Source of the DNA: Onchocerca volvulus
Lineage: Eukaryota > Nematoda > Chromadorea > Rhabditida > Onchocercidae
Assembly (NCBI GenBank): GCA_000499405.2
Contig: HG738142.1
Coordinates: forward strand, 161,958 to 225,957
Direction: 5' to 3'
DNA length: 64,000 nt
The stretch's first letter is position 1. Every line of letters starts with the position of its first letter. The translations under genes were made by a program, and so were the position numbers. Shown one piece after another: positions 1 through 10,218 of this stretch. The notes under the pieces are model-generated. The model was not told the DNA's origin and did no database searches. It worked only from the letters and a program-made list of their open reading frames with translations.

Positions 1-3000
1 GCGGTATCGGGAAGAGTGATTTTTTGATAATATTGCGCAACAACAAATCTCCAAAACCCGCATTTGTCCAGTCTCTAAAATTGGAAGAAAAATTTGTTCT
101 AGAACGAACGTATATGGATGTTTTTAAGTATATGGATTTCATTATTTCTACATAAACTCACTCTAATTTCAGCAATTTCTGCGATTGTGGAACTCCTGTT
201 ACCGTAACTTCTTGATCCAAATCACTTATCTGTAATAAAAACTATAAAATGTATCTACAATGCAAAGCATCATGCTCGATATAAGTGATATAAATATCTG
301 AAAAAAAAATTAAAGATACCAATTACTATTCAGTTAAGGATCTAAAACTTTGCTTCATCTATCAGACTCTGTGATGCACATAAAAAGAATAGAAAGATAT
401 GCTTCATTTTCTATTCCTCAATCTATTCTTTTTGCTCAATGATAGCTAAAACAATAAATTTCCTGTCCCACTTAAAAAACGAACATCGACCTCATATTTT
501 GCATTGTCCGCATCCTCGTTATACATTTCTTCGATAGATCGATCTTCTGGAACATAAGACGAAAAACGATCAGGTCTATCTGAAACAAAATCTGCGGAGA
601 ACTTCGAATAAATCCCAGTTTTTGGTATCACACATTTCAAAATATCTAATTTAATTTAATTAACCAAATGAAAATTTCGTCTTTTAAATCCAATAACATA
701 CCTCCATGCTGGAATAAGCGGCCGCTATAAGTAGTTCTTCCATTTCTCTGAAAAATAATTATTTGTTGGAATAAAGGAATCAATTACAGAAAAGAATTGA
801 AAAGCAGTGATAATGAAAAATTTCCGCTTCTTTTTTCTTTTTTCAATTTGTAAGGTAAGATAACATGCAAAACATAACCCTATACTTATATTTAAATTTT
901 CTTCCCTTCTCATTTTTTCTTGAAGCACACTTTTTTTTACGTCATCTACTTCAAATTTTCTGCTAGATCATATCATTTGATAACTAGACAATTCTTTATC
1001 TCATTAAAAATATGAACAAGTATGTTAAAAATATAAAAGGAATTTCCAAACAAAATTCTAAACAACTTAAAAAAACTTACATTGAAATCCGATAAATGCT
1101 GATTTCCTGTAAAATGTCATATTAGAATATAAGCAAATTCATATTAAGACTAATACAGAAATTTATCAGTAGATTATTGAGAGGAAGAAAATCTCAAAAA
1201 TTAGGAGAATAATTTATTGAAGTTTAGAAAACCTTCCATAAAAAGGAAATTACCAAAATAATTTCACAACAACCTAAAGTCGTAATTAACCGATATCATC
1301 AAAATCTCCACTATTATCAACATCCAAATTGATGAATCATTCGAGTTTTTTTGCAACTAACTAGACTTCGCAAATATTCCGGAACCATGTTTTGGATAGG
1401 TAACCAAATCAGTAAGGAATCAAAGGGCAAATCATAGCATATATTCTTACCTCGATCGTTACTTTCTCTATCACCCCAATTACTGTTGAAATTAGAGCGA
1501 TCAAATCCTGTTCTTCCTGAAAATGCTCTCACTTATGAAAATACTTTTGTAATAGATTCGATATCTCGGAATATGAACTACCAAGATATTCTGAAATATG
1601 CATAACCAAAATATCGGAAGGTTCGATTATTTAATCCATCACTTGGTTGATACTTCGGGCAGTCTAGATTACGCATACTAACAAACGATAATATTCTTAT
1701 GGCATAATCGGAAGATGCGAAACATATAATTTTAGCTAAATAAAAAAATTCAAACTCTGCAAACTTCGAAACAAGTATTTTCAAACATGATCAAGCAATA
1801 CCTTCATTATTGAAACCATTATTTCGAGTGTTGAAGGAAGTTTTTCCAGTATTTATTCTGTTACCAAAACCTCCAAAATCATCATTATTATAGTTACTAC
1901 CAAAACTATGAGCATCTCCTCGTCTACTTGAAAATCCACCGCGTTGATTACCAAATTTACGATCGCTTCCACTACTGCCACTGTTAAAATTATTTTTGGT
2001 GGTATTGAAATCGCTGGTACGACCACTGGAAAAACCGTGATCAAAATTTCTTCCTCTGAATCCATGGTTGCGACTTTCAGATCTTCCAAAACCATGATCA
2101 TAACTATCATCACCAAAATCTCCACTACTACCGTAATTATTGCCACGACTACCAGAAAAATTACTAGTACGATCCTTGATACCGAAATTATCACCATCAT
2201 TCAAATTAACACCAGCACCAAAACCACCACCACGACCGCCACTGCTTAAAGATCCTCTGCTTTTACCATTTCTGCTACCATATCCCGATGAGAATCCATT
2301 AGAACGTTCAGCTGAAAATCCAGAAAATTCGTTGTCTGTTTCATGATTGGATGAATATCCGTTATTATCCATGCGATCACCAGAAAAAGTACCACCACGA
2401 CCACCCCTTGAAAAATTTCGACCGCGGCGGCTATTAGCGTCATTGAATACACTCGAGAAACCAGAATCTGAATTACGTAATCCAAAATTTATTTTTCAAA
2501 GCTTACCATAATTTTAAAACTTGCGAATCATTTATTCGCATAAATTAAGCGATATCAATCATTATTTTATTCAGACTAACAGAAATATATGTGTCAATCT
2601 TATTGCCAAGTTAGGTTTCAACATACAGTTCAACCGACCCAGATAAAAAAAAATTTTTTTTTTGCAGTGACTGAGATTCAGAAAATTTGCTACCACTGAG
2701 ATTATATTTTAAAGCAACTTAATATCTTAAGATGCTTCCATGTATATAGGAATTTAAGTTTGATAAAATATTATTTTCGAAATGGAATTTTAGAACTTTG
2801 GCTGTAATATTGACAACAGCAAACCTCGTCCAAATCTTTCTTCATCATTGTAGTTCCTACCTGCAAATTTTCCACATTTTTTAATCCGTCCATTAGCAAC
2901 TCGAAAATCATTACCATCACAATTTCGAATATAACATAGATAATATAAATAAATAAGAAAGAAGCAAGAGTAAATCATGACTGAAAATAATAACTATGCA

Positions 3001-4457
3001 TCAGCCAGTGTAATTTATTAGTTCATACCTTGATTATAGTCTCCAGGGAGTTCCATTTTACTTCCTCGATTATTACGATTATATTCGTCAAAATTGTTTT
3101 CCTCTAAAATATCACTCTTTAGCTATTGATATATACCAAATTTTAGCAAATAAAACTTTGCTTATAATTGGTCAGAATGAAATAGAGATTATGAGGTAAT
3201 GCAAAATCATTTAATTTAAATTTATTGAAATTTGTATAAGCATACAAATCCTAGAGACATAAACCTTTTCCTAGCCTTTCAATCAGCAGAAAAACACTGA
3301 AATTATCCAAGACATTAAACTAATTCAAAATTTCCGATATCGAAATTAGTAATAGTTTCTTAGCTAATCATGCTAATCATGTGAAGTCATCTTCTCCTTA
3401 AATTTATTTAAAATATACTTATTAAATATTTCATAGAACTTACCTGAAAAATTATCTTGCCGAGCAGCAAAAAAATCTCGCTTATCACTATTCTCATTAC
3501 GATTTCTCCCACTGTAATCATTGACCTGAAAAATTAGCAACAATCGTTTAAATATTATGCATATACATATATCTATTCTGCTGAATTCTTCATGATACAG
3601 TTTTTCTTTTACTGTTTCTCATGAGATAAATGGCTGCCACTACATGCATATAATTGTAAGAACAACCATAGCTAAGTTATTCATGATGATAAGAATTGAA
3701 TAGTATTTAGTACTTGTCTCATTTAATTTTATATAGTGGACACACAGGTAAAACACAGAAGTGCATATCTTTCTAAATATGTTCTACTTAAATGTTATAA
3801 AATTACACCATCGTTTATTCCATAAATTTCTTGAAAATTAAAATCGATACAATACCCGAGCAAAATGTGATCCTTTTTCATATGAACTGTCAACATGCTG
3901 CTCGATGATTCGCCTGAAATTTTAGCTTGCTTTTCAAAGAAAAAAAAGATAAGTTTCATTCTTCTTTCCTTTTTTTTTCTTTTTTTTTCTGTAGAAAATT
4001 AATGCCACAATAGTTCAATCGGAGAAAATGCAGCTGTTTTCAGTTAACAATAAAAGAAAATCGGAGCAAGAAATTTTCATATTTTAGGAAATAAAGCAAA
4101 TAATGGAAATGAAGCAACTGAATTCGGTATCTAAGTAAATAGTGAAAAATAATTTATGCATAAGCAGCCTGTACAGCTTAATACATTATATCTGTTCACT
4201 GGTTTAATTTACGATTAAACACTAACAATATCGTTGAAAAAACATCGTATTATCTTATTAAGAGAGAAACATATTGGATGATTCAAATATAAAATATTAT
4301 TAAGCTACCACTATTTCATAAGTTTTATATCTATCATATTCGAATAACTTTCCTAATCAAATTTCACATTTTTATGCAAATTTACAATTTAATAAATCTG
4401 AAATTGAAGAAAAAAAAAAAAAAAAAAAACATACCCCCGTCCAAATCCACCACTCAT
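1..4457 (-). CDS. Vasa/GLH-type DEAD-box RNA helicase, N-terminal part (cut by window edge)
   Basis: Twelve exons join in phase: 4457-4435, 3913-3856, 3525-3444, 3103-3029, 2860-2825, 2467-1802, 1516-1451, 1106-1081, 747-702, 579-491, 229-162 and 74-1. They give 436 residues. The protein starts MSGGFGRG and continues as a long Gly/Ser/Asn/Arg/Phe-rich disordered region with FG, GFG and RGG patches; the largest exon alone encodes 222 residues of it. Then come a conserved YVPEDRSIEEMYNEDADN stretch, an EVTVTG strand, and LEDWTNAGF...KSLFPIP, which is the run into the DEAD-box Q motif. This order is typical of Vasa and Caenorhabditis GLH proteins, germ-granule RNA helicases. The helicase core lies outside the window. 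No cysteine occurs in these 436 residues, so GLH-style CCHC zinc knuckles are absent. Least certain are the donor after 491 (GAG/GTCGAT) and a possible 15-nt in-phase microexon near 1285-1300. Vasa versus another DEAD-box subfamily cannot be settled without the core. Confidence 0.85.
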
Positions 4458-4510
4458 TTCGAAATATGAAGTATTGCAGCAATAAGTGAAATTATATTTT
4501 ATAACCCCGG

Positions 4511-4521
4511 ACTGAAAAAAA
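4511..4521 (-). promoter_or_regulatory. Probable spliced-leader trans-splice acceptor of the Vasa-like gene
   Basis: Read on the minus strand, a T-rich run ending TTTTTTTCAG stops at 4512, and the mature 5' UTR would begin at 4511, 54 nt before the ATG at 4457. No donor site is evident close upstream. This fits nematode SL trans-splicing, although an ordinary 5'-UTR intron would look the same. Confidence 0.5.
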
Positions 4522-5060
4522 GCAATAATTTTTACGAATTATCGAAAAATAAATCTATTCTTAATGCGAGAACAATTCATTTTTACAACATCAAGTTTAT
4601 ACATTTCATACAACTTTTTTTTTTTTTTTTACCTAACATATCAGTTGGAATTTGAAAAATATGTTGGCAGAATTGCAGAAAATTTAAAATTTCTTTAAAT
4701 GATTTTTTAAACATAAATCACTGAAAAACATGAAGTTTGGATCGTTTTATTAATCCAGCATATACTTATATTTATATGACAAATTTTAGGCATAATTTCA
4801 CGTCACAGATCATTTACGACTAGTTAACGTAGATTAATGATGTTAACGCTAAAAGGATTATGTAAATTCGAATACATAACTTAGATGTATTGATCATTTC
4901 ATTACCACGTAGAACACACGTTTTCTCGTATAAGAGAAAATATTTTGCAAAACAAAATTTGATTAAATGATATTTAGTACAACTAGTCAAACAATCTATG
5001 AATAGATACATGATAAATGTCACTAATCAATTATCAATTGTCATCTAACAACCGTCATTT
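4522..5060. other. Upstream region of the Vasa-like gene, no gene seen
   Basis: AT-rich DNA with short poly(A)/poly(T) runs. No open frame has gene-like composition or splice structure. The promoter of the minus-strand gene should lie here, but no motif stands out. Confidence 0.5.
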
Positions 5061-7085
5061 ATCACTTATCACTTATCACCAATACGAATACTACTTTTTT
5101 TATCCTTCCTTGTGTGCAATCGGATTTGCTATGTTTAGATAAAGAAAAATTGCAAGATGCAAGATGCAAACGTGCAAGTGCAAACAGCATGTGCAAATAC
5201 AAATGTAATGAAATAGCACTACAGTGTAGCAAACAATATCGCTTAGCACTTATAATCAATACGAACGTTATTTTTCATCCTTCCTTATGTGCAACAGAAT
5301 TTGTTATGTATAGATCAAAACGTTCAAAATGCAAATGCAAACGTGCAGATGTAGATAAGACATGCAAATGCAAATGTAACGCAAAAGCATTACAGTATAA
5401 CAAGCGACTAATTGATCGTAACATTTGGATAGAAACGCAACGTATCTTTTCCCAAACAATAGATATGCCAAAATTATGTTCAAGTAAATGATGACAAATT
5501 AAATCAATAATCTAAATGATGATAAATTAAATCAATAATCTTAAATCAATAAATTAACTTCCAGAATACTTTATATTTTTTCCGAAATTAATTAATTTCT
5601 GAAATATAAACGAAATCAATAATTTACGGGTATTTTAAACTTTTACAAAATCAATAATTCCGAATAATCTCTGAAATACTTCGTACTACTTGTCGCGAAT
5701 TCGATATCGCAAAATTCCAATCAAATGCCAAATCCTCACTGTAAATTAATGTAACCGGTATTGTAAATCATTTAACATCTTATATTCCTTTCCCATGTTT
5801 TTTTTTCTTCTTTTTTGGTATTCTTTCATACCGGAAGTGCCTTTTGCTGTCAATCACTTCCAATACTCATCTAAATTCACCTCATTGTCCAATTTCACAT
5901 CCAAATCTTCTCATTAGATCTTGTTTACGATGCTTATGTTGTACTTGAGTCTTAACAATTTCCGGTGATTAAACCACTCCCATCTCTAACTATATAAATT
6001 TGGTTGTATTAAGGAAATAACTATTTTCTAAATAAAAATTTTGTAATTCGGTCTGAACTCGACGATTCAACCCTACACAATCTACTCCAACTCCACTACA
6101 CAACTTAACCCAACTCGCTTGGATTCACTGGCAGTATCAACTATTGATCGACATCGCTCACCAATTCAAAAATATTCACGACACTCCTCTGAAAATCAAT
6201 AATTCCCGGGTATTTTAAATCTCTTTTGTCACTTATCACTTTTAAACAATACGAACACTATTTTTCCTTTCTCCTTTATGTACAATTGCATTTGCTAATG
6301 CATAAAACAAAACATGCAAGATGCAAGATGCAAGATGCAAATGTGCAAGTGCAAACAACACATGCAAATACAGATGTAATTCAAAAGCATTACAGTATAA
6401 CAAACAACTAATCGTCATACTATTTGGAATCGTATCTTTTTCCAAACAATAAAAATGCCATATTGTATTCAAGTAAACGATGATAAATTAAATCAATAAT
6501 TCCGTTTAAATTCCAGAAAACTTTGTATTTCTCCAAAATCAAATAAATTCCAACAATTTAAGCAATATTTTACATTCCTTCGAAATCAAGAATTCGCGGG
6601 TATTTTAAATCTCAACTATCACTTATCATTCATAATCAATAGAACACTACTTACTTATCATTCCTTATGGGCAACTGCATTTACTACATGTAAATCAAAA
6701 CGTGCAAAATGCAAGATGCAATCATGCAAATGCAAATAAGACATGAAAGTACGAATGCAATACAATAGCATTACAATATGACAAGCAACTAGTTAGTCAT
6801 AACATTTGGATAGAAACGCAATTACGTTTTTCCAAACAGTAGAAATGTCATAATTTGTATTCAAATAAACGATGATAAATTAAATCAATAATTCCGTATA
6901 ATTTCCAGATACTTTATATTTCTCCAAAATCAAATAAATCTAAGTAACTTTCGGAATATTTAACATTTCTTCGAAATCAACAATTCGCGAATATTTTGAA
7001 TTTCTCCATGATCAATAATTCCGAATAATTTCCGAAAATCAATGATTTCCGGGCATTTTAAAATCCTTCCAAAATTAATAATTCC
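5060..7085. repeat. Local repeat family, four diverged units
   Basis: Four units recur in order. Each has a CACTTATCA-type head followed by AATACGAA, then TCCTTCCTTRTGTGCAA, then a run of TGCAAGATGCAA/GTGCAAATGCAAA, then ATTACAGTATAACAA. Longer units continue with a TTTCCAAACAAT block and a tail with AAATCAATAATTCCCGGGT and ATTTTAAA. Approximate units are 5068-5237, 5238-5690 (tail resumes after an insertion at 6184-6220), 6221-6610 and 6611-7085. The tail motif recurs near 5620, 6190, 6590 and 7010. Divergence is high, so the array is old. Frames opened by the repeat differ between units, so I do not treat it as coding. Confidence 0.8.
5691..6183 (+). mobile_element. Probable solo LTR of an LTR retrotransposon
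   Basis: A 493-bp block, less AT-rich than its surroundings, interrupts the tail of a local repeat unit. It begins TGTCGCGAAT and ends ATTCACGACA, which are inverted copies at 9 of 10 positions and have the TG...CA ends of an LTR. Inside, in the order expected of U3-R-U5, lie a TATATAAA box near 5991 and AATAAAA near 6031. The flanking pentamers are CTACT and CTCCT, a possible 5-bp target-site duplication with one mismatch. No gag/pol frame or second LTR follows, so it appears to be solo. The superfamily (Gypsy or BEL/Pao) cannot be told from the LTR alone. Confidence 0.62.
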
Positions 7086-7707
7086 GGAAAAACACGGGAA
7101 AACTTCATATTTTTCCAACGACTTAACATCAAATGAAACAAGAAATGAAAAAACGTGACAGGTGGAAAATGAAAAAAGAAGACAGTACATCAATATGAGA
7201 GGTGCAGAATCACAGAAAAATGCAATGAAAGATAAATTAGTGAAAGAAAGAAGAAAATGTAGCATAAATAGCATTTGGCCGAATCATCCGAGAATTCTCG
7301 GAAAGTTCAAAAGATTTATTTCGAAGAATTTTGAGATGGGATGTTTGGGGCAGTTTCTTCTTTTTTTTTTTTTGTTTTTGTCTTTTTTTTTTTTGAGAAA
7401 TTTGCGGAAAATTAGAAATCAAAAAGAAAAGTAGTGTAATGCTAGAGATTTTAACTAATATTTATGTATACAGAAAAGTAGTATTATTAGAAATTTTAAC
7501 TAATATTTACGTAAACACTAGTGAATTTAACTTGAATATTAATAGGAGCGGCCTTTTATCAAAATATTACGTTTACTATAGTACTGCAAATATATCTAAT
7601 TACATGTACAAGCATAGGAATATTAAATGATGATTACTATTTTAACGATTATAAGTACGATCACAATTTCTTTTTTACACGTAAAAATTTTTTTTTTTTT
7701 AAAAAAA

Positions 7708-7755
<48 letters not shown>

Positions 7756-8386
7756 AAAAAAGAGAAAGAGAATTAGACATGCACGTTTTTTAGTTGTCGA
7801 ATGCAATCGCTCTGAAACATTTGCAATATTTTAAAATCGATTGATTCAAAAAAATAGCTTGCGAAATTGTTAACGATGAATGAAAATGAGATGACTTTTT
7901 GTTAGTTTCTAGTCCGATTCCGTTATTAATCAAAGAAATATTTCAATCTTTTATGGAATTTTATTCCAATGTATGACTAGACTAATTAATTAAACTCGAA
8001 TAAATGTTTAAGCTAGTTCAAAAAAAAAAAAAAAAAAGACATTATTGAATGATCTGAATTGTACAGAGATATCAACAACGACAATACTGTTTAGCAAGAA
8101 GCAACTGAGATTAGTTACAATATTGGTAAAATGGAAGATTACCGTTGCGGAATCGGTGAAAGATTCTGATTAGTTTAGAATTTGGGATTTTAGATTAGTT
8201 AGATTAGAGATCTTGCTCTTGCGACTCCATTAGGTCTACAATAGCCTTTATTGGATTTATACAATATCGCAATTTTGCAATAATAAACAGTAAATGAACA
8301 ATACATGATAAATATAAAAGATACTTCCAGTGATTTTCTGCTGATTTTTCGTTTGAAAAATCACTTTAATATGGGCTGTAAACTGA
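7086..8386. other. Intergenic DNA, no gene recognised
   Basis: Contains a T-run/A-run fold-back at 7688-7753, ending in 41 consecutive A after a TT interruption. A short duplication of GAAATTTTAACTAATATTTA lies near 7440-7512. The open frames at 7162-7630 are low complexity, have no splice context, and cross the end of the repeat family. Confidence 0.5.
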
Positions 8387-9065
8387 TTTGTCACTGTTAA
8401 TGGTGTTGAACGGATTGATTTTGTTAAAGATATCGATATAACAGGAACTAATGTTGAAAAACTGCTTGATTTGTAAGACATTGATGAAGGAAAGCCCGTC
8501 AGAATGAAGCCTCACTCTATTGCTGCCGAATTGATGATATTGATTTTGCTAATCGAAAGCTTTATTTTTAGAGGAATCATTCTTGATTGATCAGAAGCGG
8601 AGATTTGATACATTAGTCATATAAGATAATGCTTAAAAGCATTTTTAAACAAATCATATAAGCTTTAATCGTTGCGAAATTCCAACAATTAACAGAATTT
8701 ACAATCATTTACACATTTTTTTAAGACAAAGAACATGAGCTCTATTAGCAGATTGAAAGGATGAAAGAACAAAGATCATTGTGTGCGACATGGATGAATA
8801 AGCTTCTGAGAAATATGACGAATTTCTATTGTAAAAAATACTTGGATCATGTAAATGTTTCGGTTTTACTTAGAAATAGTCATGGTGTTAGGAAAGAACT
8901 AGAAAAACTTTGCAACAATCCAAGTGAATCGCTAGTATCAGAATTTTGGTCTAATTTATCGCGCTCTTGATGGATGTAAAAAATTTGGCAAAGATTATAA
9001 ATGAAGCGAAAAATGTTAAATTTGGTGTTTATGTGTTTTCTGATGTCGATCCATAATCGTGAAAT
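8387..9065 (+). pseudogene. Possible decayed coding relic, identity unknown
   Basis: Protein-like stretches occur in broken frames. At 8387-8530 one frame reads FVTVNGVERIDFVKDIDI and on to EKLLDL, hits one TAA, and resumes DIDEGKPVRMKPHSIAA. A frame shift then gives RIDDIDFANRKLYF. At 8761-8969 there are 69 residues including KELEKLCNNPSESLVSEFW. After another shift comes LMDVKNLAKIINEAKNVKF followed by GVYVFSDVDP and a stop near 9054. Composition is more balanced than the surrounding AT-rich noise, but stops and shifts prevent any intact model. The first part loosely resembles YWTD beta-propeller strands; that is speculation. It could also be a low-quality patch of a real gene or chance. 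Confidence 0.3.
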
Positions 9066-10197
9066 CATCGATTCAACAATGAAAGAATTGCTTTAAATTA
9101 GCACGCTTTTCAAATTAACATAAATTAACTATAAGTCTTTCCAAAGTGGAGGATTTAAGTGTAAAATTTATAATCACTTGTAATCAATTTTTCCTATTTT
9201 CATAAATTATATTGCTTTGATGAAATTTAGAATAGATAATTTTTATTTGGCCGAAGTGACTTTTCAGATTAATTTTATATATTTTTTTTTTCACTCCTTT
9301 ATTTTCATTCCTATTTTGTACTAAAGTTATCAATCTAGATTTCCTTTCACACCATTCATCCAAGCAAAAAAAAATCCTGCAACATATGAATCTTATCTTT
9401 ATTCTTTTATAATTTATTCTAAGTAGATATTGTTAGCTGATCAGTCTTACTTCTTATCAAATATACTTTTATGTTTTGCTTTTCAATCTATTCCAATCTG
9501 TTACTGTTGTATTTCGTTAACAAAATTATTTCTTGAAAAACATAATCCCAAAACGAACGAATGTGAAAAAAAACATGAACTAAAAATGAATATGATATTG
9601 AATTTGAAAAACGTCATTCTTTTTTTTTGTTTTTTTTTCATCATTTTGTTCAGTCTTTTTATCTGAACAAATAGATCAAGAAAACATTTTATCTTTCCGT
9701 GCAAGAAATAAAGTAAGGAGGTGAAAAAGAAATAAAAAATTAATCGAAAAATCATCTTGTTCATTTTCCTTCTGTTATAAGATGATGAAAAATGAATAAG
9801 ATGACTTTTTGACTAGTTTTATATTTATTTTGTTTTTCATATGTGCTTTGCACATATATTTTAACGATAAAGTGTTGATACATATTAAAATTTAAAAAAA
9901 AAAAAAGACAGATCATGTATGTGGTTTTTTTCTTTTTTTTTTTTGAAATAACTTTGATGAGTTTTATAAATGTGAACGAAAAACTAAATGTGAATTTACT
10001 GTAATTTTTCAATAACAGCAGTGATATCACGTGGTGATAGATCAAATCCAGTATTTGCGTAGATTATATATCCACATATATATAATTAACAAGAAAATGA
10101 TTTTATTTAATCTTTTGGTAATATATATTAATCATCATAACATAATAAGTGCGTAATCGAAAAAAAATGCGAAAAAAAAAATTTGATGAATAATTTA
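9066..10197. other. Upstream region of mdt-17, no gene seen
   Basis: AT-rich DNA with T-runs near 9280, 9620 and 9930 and no gene-like open frame. The short frames on both strands here come from T-rich and A-rich tracts. Confidence 0.5.
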
Positions 10198-10208
10198 CAA
10201 AATTTCAG
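10198..10208 (+). promoter_or_regulatory. Probable trans-splice acceptor of mdt-17
   Basis: A strong AAAATTTCAG acceptor ends at 10208, only 10 nt before the ATG at 10219. No matching upstream exon is seen. This spacing is typical of SL trans-spliced nematode genes. Confidence 0.55.
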
Positions 10209-10218
10209 TGCACTGTAA

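Noticed and set aside
1853..2346. Several open frames on both strands overlapping the glycine-rich helicase exon
   Set aside because: They are frame shadows of the GGT/AAT/TTT-biased coding exon at 2467-1802.
5114..5491. 125-residue Cys/Lys-rich open frame (CKCKRADVDKTCKCKCN)
   Set aside because: It is read through two units of the local repeat. The same segment in the other units is interrupted and in other frames, so the Cys-Lys pattern is a translation of TGCAAATGCAAA words.
8387..8580. LDL-receptor YWTD propeller fragment
   Set aside because: Only a loose resemblance (GTNVEKLL, NRKLYF). The YWTD motif itself is absent, so no name was assigned.
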